This document shows, one piece after another, positions 15,651 to 23,732 of a stretch of 64,000 nucleotides of DNA. Under the pieces are notes generated by a model that saw only the letters and a program-made list of their open reading frames with translations, was not told where the DNA came from and did no database searches. How positions within the stretch are numbered: position 1 is the first letter of the stretch; each line of letters opens with the position of its first letter. A program made the translations under genes and the position numbers. The stretch comes from a bacterium BMS3Bbin14 (GTDB taxonomy: Bacteria; Desulfobacterota; Desulfobulbia; Desulfobulbales; Desulfobulbaceae), in assembly GCA_002897615.1 (NCBI GenBank), contig BDTX01000005.1, positions 86,792 to 150,791 of the forward strand. The letters run 5' to 3'.

Positions 15651-15731
15651 GGTGCCTGTCAGGAAAAAATTATATGCTTAAACCTTCAGGTTATTTAACC
15701 TGGCCGGCCGCTTTTTTTCCTGACAGGCACC
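15651..15731. repeat. Inverted repeat with perfect 19-bp arms
   Basis: GGTGCCTGTCAGGAAAAAA (15651-15669) and its exact complement (15713-15731) flank 43 bp. It begins 12 bases after the rhodanese stop. The A and T runs beside the arms would let it terminate transcription from either side, although the long spacing looks more like a miniature mobile element. Confidence 0.75.
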
Positions 15732-15745
15732 ATCTGTTAATAAAA

Positions 15746-15782
15746 ACCTGAGGTCGCCCTGCGGCGCGCCCGATAACGGATT
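15746..15782 (-). repeat. Repeat family A, partial copy 4
   Basis: Contains GAGGTCGCCCTGCGGCGCGC and CCGATAACGG, the centre of element A, ending in a sequence close to the terminal CCTGAATCCG on the minus strand. That terminal segment includes the TGA stop of the phosphofructokinase gene. Confidence 0.6.
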
Positions 15783-17078
15783 TCAGGAAAAAGAAACCAT
15801 GTCTTCAGGCTGGCCGGTACAGGCAAGCACGTTGTCCCATATCCGCCCACGGGGGTCAATTTGTTTTCTTTTGCAGGCGGCCAGGGGGATGGGGACATGG
15901 ATGAACTGGGTATGGCTGTGACCGATAATCATGTTGGTCCTGCCCGTCATGGCGGCATGGACAGCATTGTATCCCAGAATCAGGCAGAGTGAGGAATCAT
16001 AGGCATTGGCCGGCATAGAGCGGATAGTATAGCTCGGATCTATGTATTTGAGCGTAACTTCCGTCTGCTCAGCGGCAAAGAACTCATTGATTTTCTGCTT
16101 CAGAAAAAGACCGATATCGCCCAGGCGCGGATTGCCCGAGGGGTCGGTCCCCAGGTCCTGCTGGAGCAGGTCCTGCCCGGCCCCTTCGCCGACCACGATG
16201 ACGGCATAGCCGCGGCGGCGGATCCTTTTTTTCAGGGCGAGAAGAAAACCCTCCAGGGAAAAACCAACTTCCGGTATCAGGCAAAAGTTGACCACGTTGT
16301 TGGCCAGGGTGGCCGAGGCGGCGATGAAGCCAGATGCCCGGCCCATGAGTTTGACCAGCCCGATACCGTTTTTCGCGCCGGTGGCCTCCGCGTACGCGGT
16401 GTAGGTGGAGGCGGTTGAGGCCTCCACCGCCGTTATGTAGCCAAAGGACATATCGATAAAGGAGATATCGTTGTCAATAGTCTTGGGCACGCCCACCACG
16501 TTGATTTCGAGACCCCGGCGTTTGATTTCATCGTGGATGGCGGCGGCGCCGCGCATGGTGCCGTCACCGCCGATGGTGAACAGGGTGGAGATATGCATCT
16601 GTTCCAGGGTGTCGACCATGGAGCTGACATCCTGGGGGCCTCGTGACGAACCTAGAATCGTCCCGCCCTGGTGGTGGACATCCTTGACCATCTGCGGGGT
16701 CAGGAGAAAGGGCGCGTGACTGCGCTGGGGGGACAGGCCGCCATAGCCATAGCGGAAACCCCAGATGGTCTGGACGCCGTAATGGTAGTGCAGGCTCATA
16801 ACGATGGCCCGAATGACATCATTGGTGCCGGGGCAGAGGCCGCCGCAGGTCACGATGCCGCAAGTGATTTCCGCCGGATCAAAATAAATCTTCTCTCTCG
16901 GGCCGGCCATTTCGAAGCACGGAATTTCCCCGCAAACCTTGATATATGGCTCTATTTTTTTATAGCGGGACGTAAACAGGACTTTTTCATCGTCACTTAT
17001 AAAACAACAAGACTGCCGCATGGGTGAGGCAACCCGGCATTCGCCCAGCTTTTCAATGACTAGATCGGCTTGTTTCAT
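15783..17078 (-). CDS. 6-phosphofructokinase (PPi-PFK-like clade, probably ATP-using)
   Basis: A 431-residue PFK-fold protein. The phosphate-donor site reads GGDGTMRGA, where glycine favours ATP. The next loop reads PKTIDNDI, where lysine is the form found in PPi-dependent enzymes and in a related ATP-using group. Other PFK signatures are CGGLCPGTNDVIRA, MGRASGFIAASA and IPEVGF. It phosphorylates fructose 6-phosphate, the committing step of glycolysis, or runs in reverse if PPi-linked. The N-terminal extension of about 70 residues matches this clade. The stop codon is in a CCTGA end of repeat A. The gene is monocistronic. Confidence 0.88.
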   Translation of the reverse strand: MKQADLVIEKLGECRVASPMRQSCCFISDDEKVLFTSRYKKIEPYIKVCGEIPCFEMAGPREKIYFDPAEITCGIVTCGGLCPGTNDVIRAIVMSLHYHYGVQTIWGFRYGYGGLSPQRSHAPFLLTPQMVKDVHHQGGTILGSSRGPQDVSSMVDTLEQMHISTLFTIGGDGTMRGAAAIHDEIKRRGLEINVVGVPKTIDNDISFIDMSFGYITAVEASTASTYTAYAEATGAKNGIGLVKLMGRASGFIAASATLANNVVNFCLIPEVGFSLEGFLLALKKRIRRRGYAVIVVGEGAGQDLLQQDLGTDPSGNPRLGDIGLFLKQKINEFFAAEQTEVTLKYIDPSYTIRSMPANAYDSSLCLILGYNAVHAAMTGRTNMIIGHSHTQFIHVPIPLAACKRKQIDPRGRIWDNVLACTGQPEDMVSFS

Positions 17079-17222
17079 GTCAACTCCTCGATGTCCACAT
17101 CCCGGGGAAGCCCCGGCTTTTTCGTCATGCTTTTTTACTCCTTGGTTATTGTATAATTATCCCGTAACCATTCAGAAGTAAATAAATTATATCGGCTGGC
17201 GGGATGCCCGCCGATAAATAAA

Positions 17223-17331
17223 CCTGAATCCGTGACGGCTTGAGGTGATATTCCATGCAATATCTGAAATTTATTCCATTATCGCCAAATAAACGCATTT
17301 TCCGGTCTTCACCGCGCCGGACTGCGGGACT
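17223..17331 (+). repeat. Repeat family A, partial copy 5
   Basis: Begins with the full left terminal sequence CCTGAATCCGTGACGGCTTG and runs to the CACCGCGCCGGACTGCGGGA centre, where it stops. The gap 17079-17585 holds this copy; nothing else is recognised apart from a probable promoter region for the flavoprotein gene. Confidence 0.75.
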
Positions 17332-17585
17332 CCATATAATATGTCCAAATACAACAATTGCGGTGTCGCCGTTGACATGAGCGGCAGTTTCAGGGATAAT
17401 CCAAAGTATCGGTTCACCGGGGACAATAAAACCGGGATAAACTGAAAAGTATGTATAAGCACTGAAGTGAAGGCTCTCGTTGGGTCCACAGAGTAGGGCA
17501 GGGTGGCGACACTATGCGGGGATGACGGATTTTTTGCCCCCCTTGTATGAACGGTTTTGAATAAAGAAGAGAGGAGAGGTTCAGG

Positions 17586-18161
17586 ATGAAGGTTGTAGCG
17601 TTTAACGGCAGTGCCAGAAAGGATGGGAATACCTCGATGCTCATCAATTACGTCTTTGAGGAGCTGGAAAAAGAGGGAATTGAAACGGAACAGGTCCAGC
17701 TTGCCGGAGAGCATCCTCACGGCTGCATAGCCTGCTACAAGTGTTTTAAGAATAAAAACAGGCGTTGCGATGTTGAAAGCGACTGCATCAACGAATGTAT
17801 CGAAAAAATGCTGGCTGCGGATGGTATTATTCTGGCTTCACCCACCTATTTTGCCAACCTCAGTACGGAAATCAAGGCGCTCATAGATCGTTCCGGCATG
17901 ACTTCCAGGGCCAACGGCGATATGCTGCAAAGAAAGGTGGGGGCGGCCGTCGTTGCCCAGCGGCGGGGTGGTGCCGTTCATGTCTTTGATTCCATTAATC
18001 ATTTTTTTACAATCGGCCAGATGATCATTGTCGGCTCCAGTTACTGGAACTTTGCCAATGGCCGGGATAAAGGCGAGGTCGCCGACGATACGGAAGGGGT
18101 CGAGACCATGCGCACCCTGGGCCGAAACATGGCCTGGCTGCTAAAGAAAATACGAGGATGA
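17586..18161 (+). CDS. Iron-sulfur flavoprotein (Isf-like NAD(P)H:FMN oxidoreductase)
   Basis: A 191-residue flavodoxin-fold protein: FMN phosphate loop FNGSARKDGNTSMLI, a compact cysteine motif C-x2-C-x2-C-x7-C (GCIACYKCFKNKNRRC) that holds a 4Fe-4S cluster in Isf proteins, and ASPTYFANLSTEIKALIDRS near the FMN ring. Isf proteins pass electrons from ferredoxin to unknown acceptors and have been linked to oxidative-stress protection in anaerobes. The ATG at 17586 follows GAGGTTCAGG. It is flanked by repeat A copies on both sides and appears monocistronic. Confidence 0.88.
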   Translation: MKVVAFNGSARKDGNTSMLINYVFEELEKEGIETEQVQLAGEHPHGCIACYKCFKNKNRRCDVESDCINECIEKMLAADGIILASPTYFANLSTEIKALIDRSGMTSRANGDMLQRKVGAAVVAQRRGGAVHVFDSINHFFTIGQMIIVGSSYWNFANGRDKGEVADDTEGVETMRTLGRNMAWLLKKIRG

Positions 18162-18179
18162 TCGGGGCCGGCACCTGAC

Positions 18180-18307
18180 CGCGCCGCCCTGGGGGGTCCG
18201 ATAACGGCACATCTGCTGCGTTGGCAACCAGTTGATATCTCTCCAGGATAATCAACATCGTTGCCGCCTTGCATCTGCACCGCTCTCGAACATTCACTGA
18301 TCCAGGT
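18180..18307 (+). repeat. Repeat family A, partial copy 6
   Basis: Holds the centre and right half: GCGCCGCCCTGGGGGGTCCG, GTTGGCAACCAGTTGATATC, ATCAACATCGTTGCCGCC and the right terminal repeat TTCACTGATCCAGG. It ends 38 bases before the next gene, so that gene's promoter either lies within the element or is very short. Confidence 0.75.
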
Positions 18308-18344
18308 TGTATTGAGCTAATCATTTTTTGACAAGACCAGGTAG

Positions 18345-20489
18345 ATGTCACGCGCTGAAACTGAAAATGTCATTCTGCAAAAAATTGAAAGCATTCAGCA
18401 ACTCAAGGATGTTGACTCGATTCTTGAGGCCGTGCTGTTGGAGGCCCGGAAGCTGGCCCGGGCCGATGCCGGCACTATATTCCTGGCCAGCCGGTCCAGC
18501 CTGACTTTCGGTTATGTGCAAACCGGCGCCGATCCTCTCCATAATGATGCCATCTCCTCCCTTTACATGCACTATACCGTGCCGATCGATAAGAGCTCGA
18601 TCGTTGGCTATACCGCAACAACCGGGCAACAGGTTATCATTGATGACGCGAACCGACTGTCTCCCGATCTGCCTTTTTCGTTCAACTCGTTTTTTGACCG
18701 GAAAACCGGGTACCGGACCCGGTCCGTTTTTACCCTGCCGCTGAAGACCATGGGGGGCAGGCTGGTCGGGGTCATGCAGCTCATTAATGCAATGGATCGG
18801 GACGGCAGGCCGTCAAGCTTTTCAGCCGAGACCCGGTCATATATTTCCTTTTTCGCTAACTATGCCGCCTCGGCAATTGAACGCGGCCGGTGGGGCCGTG
18901 AACTCATCCTGCGCATGATCAAGATGGCGGAGTTGCGCGATCCCGGCGAGACGGCGGCCCACGTCCACCGGGTGAGTGCGATCTCGGTGGAAATCTATAG
19001 TAAATGGGCCGGCAACAGAAACCTGGAGCCCCAGGAAATCAAACGGTTCAAGGACCTTCTCCGGCCGGCGGCAATGTTGCACGATGTCGGCAAGGTGGGC
19101 ATTCCCGATGAAATATTAAAAAAACCGGGCGGCCTGACTGATGACGAGTTTGAATTGATTAAACTGCACACGGCCTACGGCGCCAATCTTTTTGAAAATA
19201 CCGGCTCCGACCTTGATCGGATGGGCATGGAAATCGCCCTTAACCACCATGAGAAATGGGACGGTACCGGCTATCCCGGCTATCCTTCCGGCTGCGTCGT
19301 CCTCCATGATCAAAATAAAAGGCCGAAAAAGGGGGAAGAGATTCCCCTGGCCGCCAGGATCGTTGCCCTGGCGGATGTCTTTGACGCCCTGGCAAATAAA
19401 AGAACCTACAAGAAGGCCTGGCCCCGGGAGGAAATCTACGCCATTTTTCGCCAAGAATCCGGCAAACACTTTGATCCCGAACTGGTCGAGATTTTTCTCC
19501 AGATCACCGACGTGGTTGAGGCAATCCAGTTGCGTTATCAAGACAGTTGGCAGAGTTCAAAAATACGGATCCCGGCGGCAACGTCTTTCAAAAATCCGAA
19601 TTTCGTCCAGGAACAACAGCTGGCCTGCGGCTGCCCCCGGGACATCTTCAAGGAAATCAAGCTGATTATCTCCATGGTGACTGAAGATTTTAACTTTGAT
19701 TTTCTTGAACTGACGTTCGTTAATGTTATTAAAATTTTTTCCGGTGAATATCCCGGCTACCAGGTAAGCAATACTTTTTATCACAACCTGAACCACACCA
19801 TGGCCATCGCCCTGGCCGTGGTTCGTCTCATCCATGGCCTGTTCGTCAAGGGCACCCGGTTCTCCCCGGAGATAATCGAGAATGGCGTGCTGGCCGCGTG
19901 GTTTCATGATATTGGCCTGATTCAGAAAAAATCGGACCGGGAAGGAACCGGCGCAAAATATACCAAGCAGCACGAAGAACGTTCGATCCAGTTCCTGCTG
20001 GAATACATGCAGTCCCAGGGCAGAGACGTCGAAGACAGCAGACGTTGCGCCCAGATGATCAAGTGTACCAAGCTGACCGCTTCGCCGCAGGATCTTTCTT
20101 TTGAATCCGACGAGGTCCGGCTGATGGGCTATATCCTGGGCACCGCCGATATCGTGTCCCAGATGGCCGACCGGGGCTACCTGGAGCGCCTGCCGCTTCT
20201 CTTTGAAGAGCTGCGGGAGGGCGGGGTCGCAGAGTATGAATCCACCGTTGATATTTATCATGAAACCGTTGATTTTTTCCAGACGGTTATCCGCAAAAGG
20301 CTTTTTCATGAATTTGACGGGGTCATTGAAGCCGTGCGCTTTCATTTTCAGAAACGGTGGAATGTTGACCGTAATCTCTATATCGTGGCGATTGAAAATA
20401 ATATTAATTATATTCAAAAGCTTAACGAAAAATGCCCGGACGATCTCGAATGCTACCAGCGGTATCTGCGTCGGCAGATCAACTATTAG
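18345..20489 (+). CDS. GAF / HD-GYP protein with an extra C-terminal HD domain
   Basis: A 714-residue cytoplasmic protein with no membrane span. Residues about 10-180 form a GAF sensor domain. Residues about 185-400 are an HD-GYP domain with HDVGKVGIPD near 246 and HHEKWDGTGYPGYPSG near 302, the signatures of cyclic di-GMP phosphodiesterases. The rest carries a second HD-type metal-dependent domain (HNLNHTM near 481, FHDIG near 520, then a C-terminal GTADIVSQMADR). The second HD domain is not a GYP type and resembles nucleotide phosphohydrolases. It probably links a ligand-sensing GAF to second-messenger turnover. ATG 18345 is preferred; the upstream DNA is repeat A. Confidence 0.88.
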   Translation: MSRAETENVILQKIESIQQLKDVDSILEAVLLEARKLARADAGTIFLASRSSLTFGYVQTGADPLHNDAISSLYMHYTVPIDKSSIVGYTATTGQQVIIDDANRLSPDLPFSFNSFFDRKTGYRTRSVFTLPLKTMGGRLVGVMQLINAMDRDGRPSSFSAETRSYISFFANYAASAIERGRWGRELILRMIKMAELRDPGETAAHVHRVSAISVEIYSKWAGNRNLEPQEIKRFKDLLRPAAMLHDVGKVGIPDEILKKPGGLTDDEFELIKLHTAYGANLFENTGSDLDRMGMEIALNHHEKWDGTGYPGYPSGCVVLHDQNKRPKKGEEIPLAARIVALADVFDALANKRTYKKAWPREEIYAIFRQESGKHFDPELVEIFLQITDVVEAIQLRYQDSWQSSKIRIPAATSFKNPNFVQEQQLACGCPRDIFKEIKLIISMVTEDFNFDFLELTFVNVIKIFSGEYPGYQVSNTFYHNLNHTMAIALAVVRLIHGLFVKGTRFSPEIIENGVLAAWFHDIGLIQKKSDREGTGAKYTKQHEERSIQFLLEYMQSQGRDVEDSRRCAQMIKCTKLTASPQDLSFESDEVRLMGYILGTADIVSQMADRGYLERLPLLFEELREGGVAEYESTVDIYHETVDFFQTVIRKRLFHEFDGVIEAVRFHFQKRWNVDRNLYIVAIENNINYIQKLNEKCPDDLECYQRYLRRQINY

Positions 20490-20708
20490 AACTCCGGCCC
20501 AGGCGGTGAAACGGTGAATAAGCGGCAGGATGATAGAGTGTCAGCTCGACGAAAATCGATTTTTAATTGGGAGCAATTATCGGTCGCCTCGGCTATAAAG
20601 ACAGCAAAATTATTGACTGAATCGGGGGCCAACGGCAACGTTTCAGCTTCTGCAGGGCAGGGGAGAAAACGGAAAACCTTGCTTGCGGCGGGGAAGGAGG
20701 GAATCTAC

Positions 20709-21149
20709 ATGCTGGTGATCTGCGAAGACTGCGCAAAAAAATATAACATCGATGAATCGAAAATACAGGGGCCGCGCGCCCGTTTTATCTGCAAGGAATG
20801 CGGCCATATCATTATTGTCAACAAGCCGGGAAGCTCAAGGCCTCCGGCCTCATCTTCGGGAACAGCGCCCGGCGGCTCAACAATAGATCTTTTCAAGGAA
20901 ATGCAGGGGGCGGCTCCCCCGCATGTCCATGAAGAAAAACCGGAACCTTCAGCGTCTGCTGCTCCGCAACAGATTCAGGAGGAGCCGGAACCGCCGCCGG
21001 AGCCGGCACCGGCACCGGATACCGGGGAAAAAGGAAAAGACGGCGGCCTGCCCGTCAGCATGCACTTCATCTTTGCCCTGTTGTACACCATAATCAGCAC
21101 CATCGGGGTCCTGGGCTATCTTTCCGCGAACGTGTCGGAGGCAGCTTGA
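20709..21149 (+). CDS. Zinc-ribbon protein with C-terminal membrane span
   Basis: A 146-residue protein. The N-terminal MJ0042-type zinc ribbon has CEDC and CKEC pairs (MLVICEDCAKKYNIDESKIQ...FICKECGH), then comes a low-complexity Pro/Glu-rich linker (EEPEPPPEPAPAPDTG) and a single membrane span (FIFALLYTIISTIGVLGYL). The ATG at 20709 has a strong GGAAGGAGGG site; the frame is open further upstream but without family resemblance. The gene is directly followed by a small HAMP protein, with which it may form a split two-span unit. Confidence 0.75.
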   Translation: MLVICEDCAKKYNIDESKIQGPRARFICKECGHIIIVNKPGSSRPPASSSGTAPGGSTIDLFKEMQGAAPPHVHEEKPEPSASAAPQQIQEEPEPPPEPAPAPDTGEKGKDGGLPVSMHFIFALLYTIISTIGVLGYLSANVSEAA

Positions 21150-21150
21150 T

Positions 21151-21390
21151 TTGCGGACAGACGTTATCGTCACGTCATTCTCGCTGGTTGGCGTGGTCGC
21201 CGTTGTCGGTATCGTGATCTTTTTTTTTCTTTCCCGGCTTATCGCGAAACCGCTGGATGAATTGACCGCCGCCGCCAACCGGATCAACGATGGCGGGCTT
21301 GACTCTCCTGTTGTTCCCAGGGGACCCCGAGAGGTGCGCGAACTGGCCGCCGCCCTGGAGAGAGTGCGCCTTTCTTCCCGCCGAAAGTAA
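21151..21390 (+). CDS. Small membrane protein with HAMP domain
   Basis: A 79-residue protein with one membrane span (TSFSLVGVVAVVGIVIFFFL) joined to a HAMP linker (SRLIAKPLDELTAAANRIND). A TTG start at 21151 has GGAGG at 21137-21141, 9 bases upstream, inside the end of the previous gene. HAMP domains normally relay signals to a kinase or transducer, but none is attached here. A frameshift joining it to the zinc-ribbon gene is possible but not needed, because a good ribosome-binding site exists. Confidence 0.6.
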   Translation: MRTDVIVTSFSLVGVVAVVGIVIFFFLSRLIAKPLDELTAAANRINDGGLDSPVVPRGPREVRELAAALERVRLSSRRK

Positions 21391-21392
21391 GA

Positions 21393-21571
21393 CCTGAATC
21401 CGTGACGGCTTGAGGTGAGACTCCAGGGAATATATGAATTTTATTTCATTATTATCGAATAAGCACATTTGCCGGTCTTCACCGCGCCGCCCTGCGGGGC
21501 GCCCGATAACGGCGCATCTCAAGATAATCAACATCGTTGCCGCCTTGCATCTGCACCGTTCTCGAACGCTT
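21393..21571 (+). repeat. Repeat family A, copy 7
   Basis: Left terminal repeat CCTGAATCCGTGACGGCTTG, GC centre GCGCCGCCCTGCGGGGCGCC, a 30-bp internal deletion after GGCGCATCTC, then the ATCAACATCGTTGCCGCC and CGTTCTCGAACGC motifs. The last bases of the right terminal repeat are replaced by a family B copy. Confidence 0.8.
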
Positions 21572-21584
21572 AGATGGGGTGCCA

Positions 21585-21698
21585 GCAGTAAGCCGCCACA
21601 GGTGCCACAGATTTACGTAGTCGCTTCCGTTCGCTATAGTCCCTCTATGCGGGCGGGAGCGACCGCGTGAAGATGGGGTGCCTGTGGCGGCTTACTGC
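21585..21698. repeat. Repeat family B, copy 2
   Basis: Perfect 18-bp arms at 21585-21602 and 21681-21698 (GCAGTAAGCCGCCACAGG and its complement). The orientation is opposite to copy 1. A short GATGGGGTGCC at 21573-21583 repeats an internal part of B. The right arm contains the TAA stop of rlmN on the minus strand. Confidence 0.85.
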
Positions 21699-22735
21699 AG
21701 TTTACCGGCCAGTTGACCGCAGGCCGCTGAAATATCTTCCCCCCGGCTCTGGCGGATAAAAACAGTATAGCCGCGCTGCCTGAGAATCTGCTGAAACCGC
21801 AGAATTCGATCCCGGCCCGGGCTTCTGAACTCCCGGTTTTGTGTGGTATTCATGGCCAGCAGGTTGATCTTGCAGGGCACCTCCCGCAGCAGGTCCGCCA
21901 GTCTTGCCGCCGCCTCATCCGAATCGTTGATTCCCGCCAGCAGGGTGTACTCAAACATAATCCGCTGCCTTTTTTTCTTGGGAAACTCCCGGCAGGCGGC
22001 AATCAATACGGCCAGCGGATATTTTTTATTGACCGGCATGAGCCGGCTGCGGATGAGATCATCCGCGGCATGCAGGGACACCGCCAGGTTGACATCTGTT
22101 TTTCTCCCGAGTTCGAGCATCTGCGGTACCAGGCCGCAGGTGGAAATCGTGATCCTGCGGCTGGAAAAGTCGAGTCCGCGCTGTTCGGTCAGGATCGACA
22201 GGGCCGCCAGCAGGTTATCAAGGTTGGCCAGCGGCTCGCCCATGCCCATAAAAACAAGGTTGGTCAAGCGGCCCTGTTTTTCCGCCGCCATCCGCTCCAG
22301 GACTCCACAGACCTGGTTGACGATTTCCGCCGGCCGCAGGTTACGGCTGAAGCCCATCGTCCCGGTCAGGCAGAAAGAACAGCCCATGGCGCAGCCGACC
22401 TGCGAGGAAACACACAGGGTGTTACGGTCTTCTTCCGGAATCAGCACCGATTCGATGACCAGGGAATCTTCAAGGCGGAAGCCGAATTTGACCGAACCGT
22501 CACGGGATGTCTCGATAACCGGGTCGGTAAACCGGCTTATGCGGGCATGCTTTGCCAGGGTGGCCCTGAAATCCTTGGCCAGGTCGGTCATCCGGGCGAA
22601 ATCGACAATGCCCGGCCGGTAGATCCAGGCCAGGAGCTGGCGGCCTCTGAACGCCGGCTGCCCCAGGGATTCGACGAAATCGACCAGCTGGTCCTGCGTC
22701 AGGTCTTTCAGGTCGGTCAGGGATTGATTGTTCAT
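21692..22735 (-). CDS. rlmN: Dual-specificity 23S rRNA/tRNA adenine-C2 methyltransferase
   Basis: A 347-residue radical SAM enzyme. The cluster motif is CAMGCSFCLTG (C-x3-C-x2-C), preceded by RNTLCVSSQVGC, with the N-terminal QPAFRGRQLLAWIY domain of the family. The C-terminal resolving cysteine is visible in DISAACGQL. RlmN methylates A2503 of 23S rRNA and A37 of some tRNAs. The last codon is followed by a TAA that belongs to the arm of repeat B. The radical SAM and serC genes lie upstream on the same strand. Confidence 0.96.
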   Translation of the reverse strand: MNNQSLTDLKDLTQDQLVDFVESLGQPAFRGRQLLAWIYRPGIVDFARMTDLAKDFRATLAKHARISRFTDPVIETSRDGSVKFGFRLEDSLVIESVLIPEEDRNTLCVSSQVGCAMGCSFCLTGTMGFSRNLRPAEIVNQVCGVLERMAAEKQGRLTNLVFMGMGEPLANLDNLLAALSILTEQRGLDFSSRRITISTCGLVPQMLELGRKTDVNLAVSLHAADDLIRSRLMPVNKKYPLAVLIAACREFPKKKRQRIMFEYTLLAGINDSDEAAARLADLLREVPCKINLLAMNTTQNREFRSPGRDRILRFQQILRQRGYTVFIRQSRGEDISAACGQLAGKLQ

Positions 22736-22766
22736 GGCTGGTTGTTTGGCAGAAAACGCTGGTCTT

Positions 22767-23636
22767 TCACAGCGCCCGGCGTGTTTCCGGTTTTAATTCA
22801 ATCGTGCCGCTCAGGGCCTGATCGATAATGGCGATAAATTTCTCCTGGTCCCTGGGCAGCCGGCCGTCCAGGGTAAAATAGTTGGAGGCGTGATTGGCCT
22901 GAAACTGTGCCTTTATTCCCTGGATATGACCAACCAGGGCTCGCAGTTCCCGGAACAGCAGGTCCTGGTCCGGCAGGTGAAACGACCCGGCCCGGTATTG
23001 CCGGCCAAGGGGGGTGTTGTCCATGAGCATCAGGGTCAGGACGGCAATCTGGCGGGGCTCCATCTCGTTCAGCACCCGGGCCGTCGCCAGGGCGTGGTCA
23101 AGAGAATGGCTGCTGCCGGCAATGCCGAGGAGAACCGTAACCGACAGGAAAATACCGGCCTCGCGAACCAGGCGGCCGGCCCTGATCATCTCCCCGGAGC
23201 CGGCTCCCTTGCAGATCGCCTTCAGGGTCGGATCATGGCCGGTTTCCAGGCCCATGTAAATTCGCTTGAGGCCCAGGTCGTTCAGTATCCTCAGTTCAGC
23301 GGCCGAACGGTTCAGGATATCACGGCTGTTGGCGTACAGACTGATGCGGCGGACCCAGGGCAGTTTTTCCCTGATCCGGCCCAGGAGGCGGACGAGTTCG
23401 GCCTGGGGGATCGCCAGGGCGTCGCCGTCGGCCAGGAAAACCGTTTTCTGGCGCCGGCAGCAGGCGGCCGCAAAATCGATATCCTCCCGGACTGTTTTCT
23501 CGTCCTTGAGGCGGAACTCCTTGTCTCGATAGGCCCCGCAGAAGGTGCAGTGGTTGTGGGAACAGCCGACCGTAACCTGGAGGATAATGGAGTCGGCCTC
23601 GCTGGGCGGCCGGATGATGTTCCCTTCATACTGCAT
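22767..23636 (-). CDS. Radical SAM protein, CX4CX2C variant
   Basis: A 289-residue protein with the cluster motif CSHNHCTFC (C-x4-C-x2-C), one residue longer than the standard radical SAM spacing, followed by AYRDKEFRLKDEKTVREDI. Conserved segments VFLADGDALAIP and RIYMGLETGHDPTLK match a group of uncharacterised bacterial radical SAM enzymes. There is no accessory cluster domain. It lies 31 bases upstream of rlmN on the same strand and may be cotranscribed with it. The substrate is unknown. Confidence 0.82.
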   Translation of the reverse strand: MQYEGNIIRPPSEADSIILQVTVGCSHNHCTFCGAYRDKEFRLKDEKTVREDIDFAAACCRRQKTVFLADGDALAIPQAELVRLLGRIREKLPWVRRISLYANSRDILNRSAAELRILNDLGLKRIYMGLETGHDPTLKAICKGAGSGEMIRAGRLVREAGIFLSVTVLLGIAGSSHSLDHALATARVLNEMEPRQIAVLTLMLMDNTPLGRQYRAGSFHLPDQDLLFRELRALVGHIQGIKAQFQANHASNYFTLDGRLPRDQEKFIAIIDQALSGTIELKPETRRAL

Positions 23637-23732
23637 AAGTATTCAACGATGAAAAATAGTCACTTTGTTCGAGAAGGCCGGAATGGACGAAGATTAGGTG
23701 CCGGTGGGCTCTTGCAAAAAAGAGCAAGAGGA

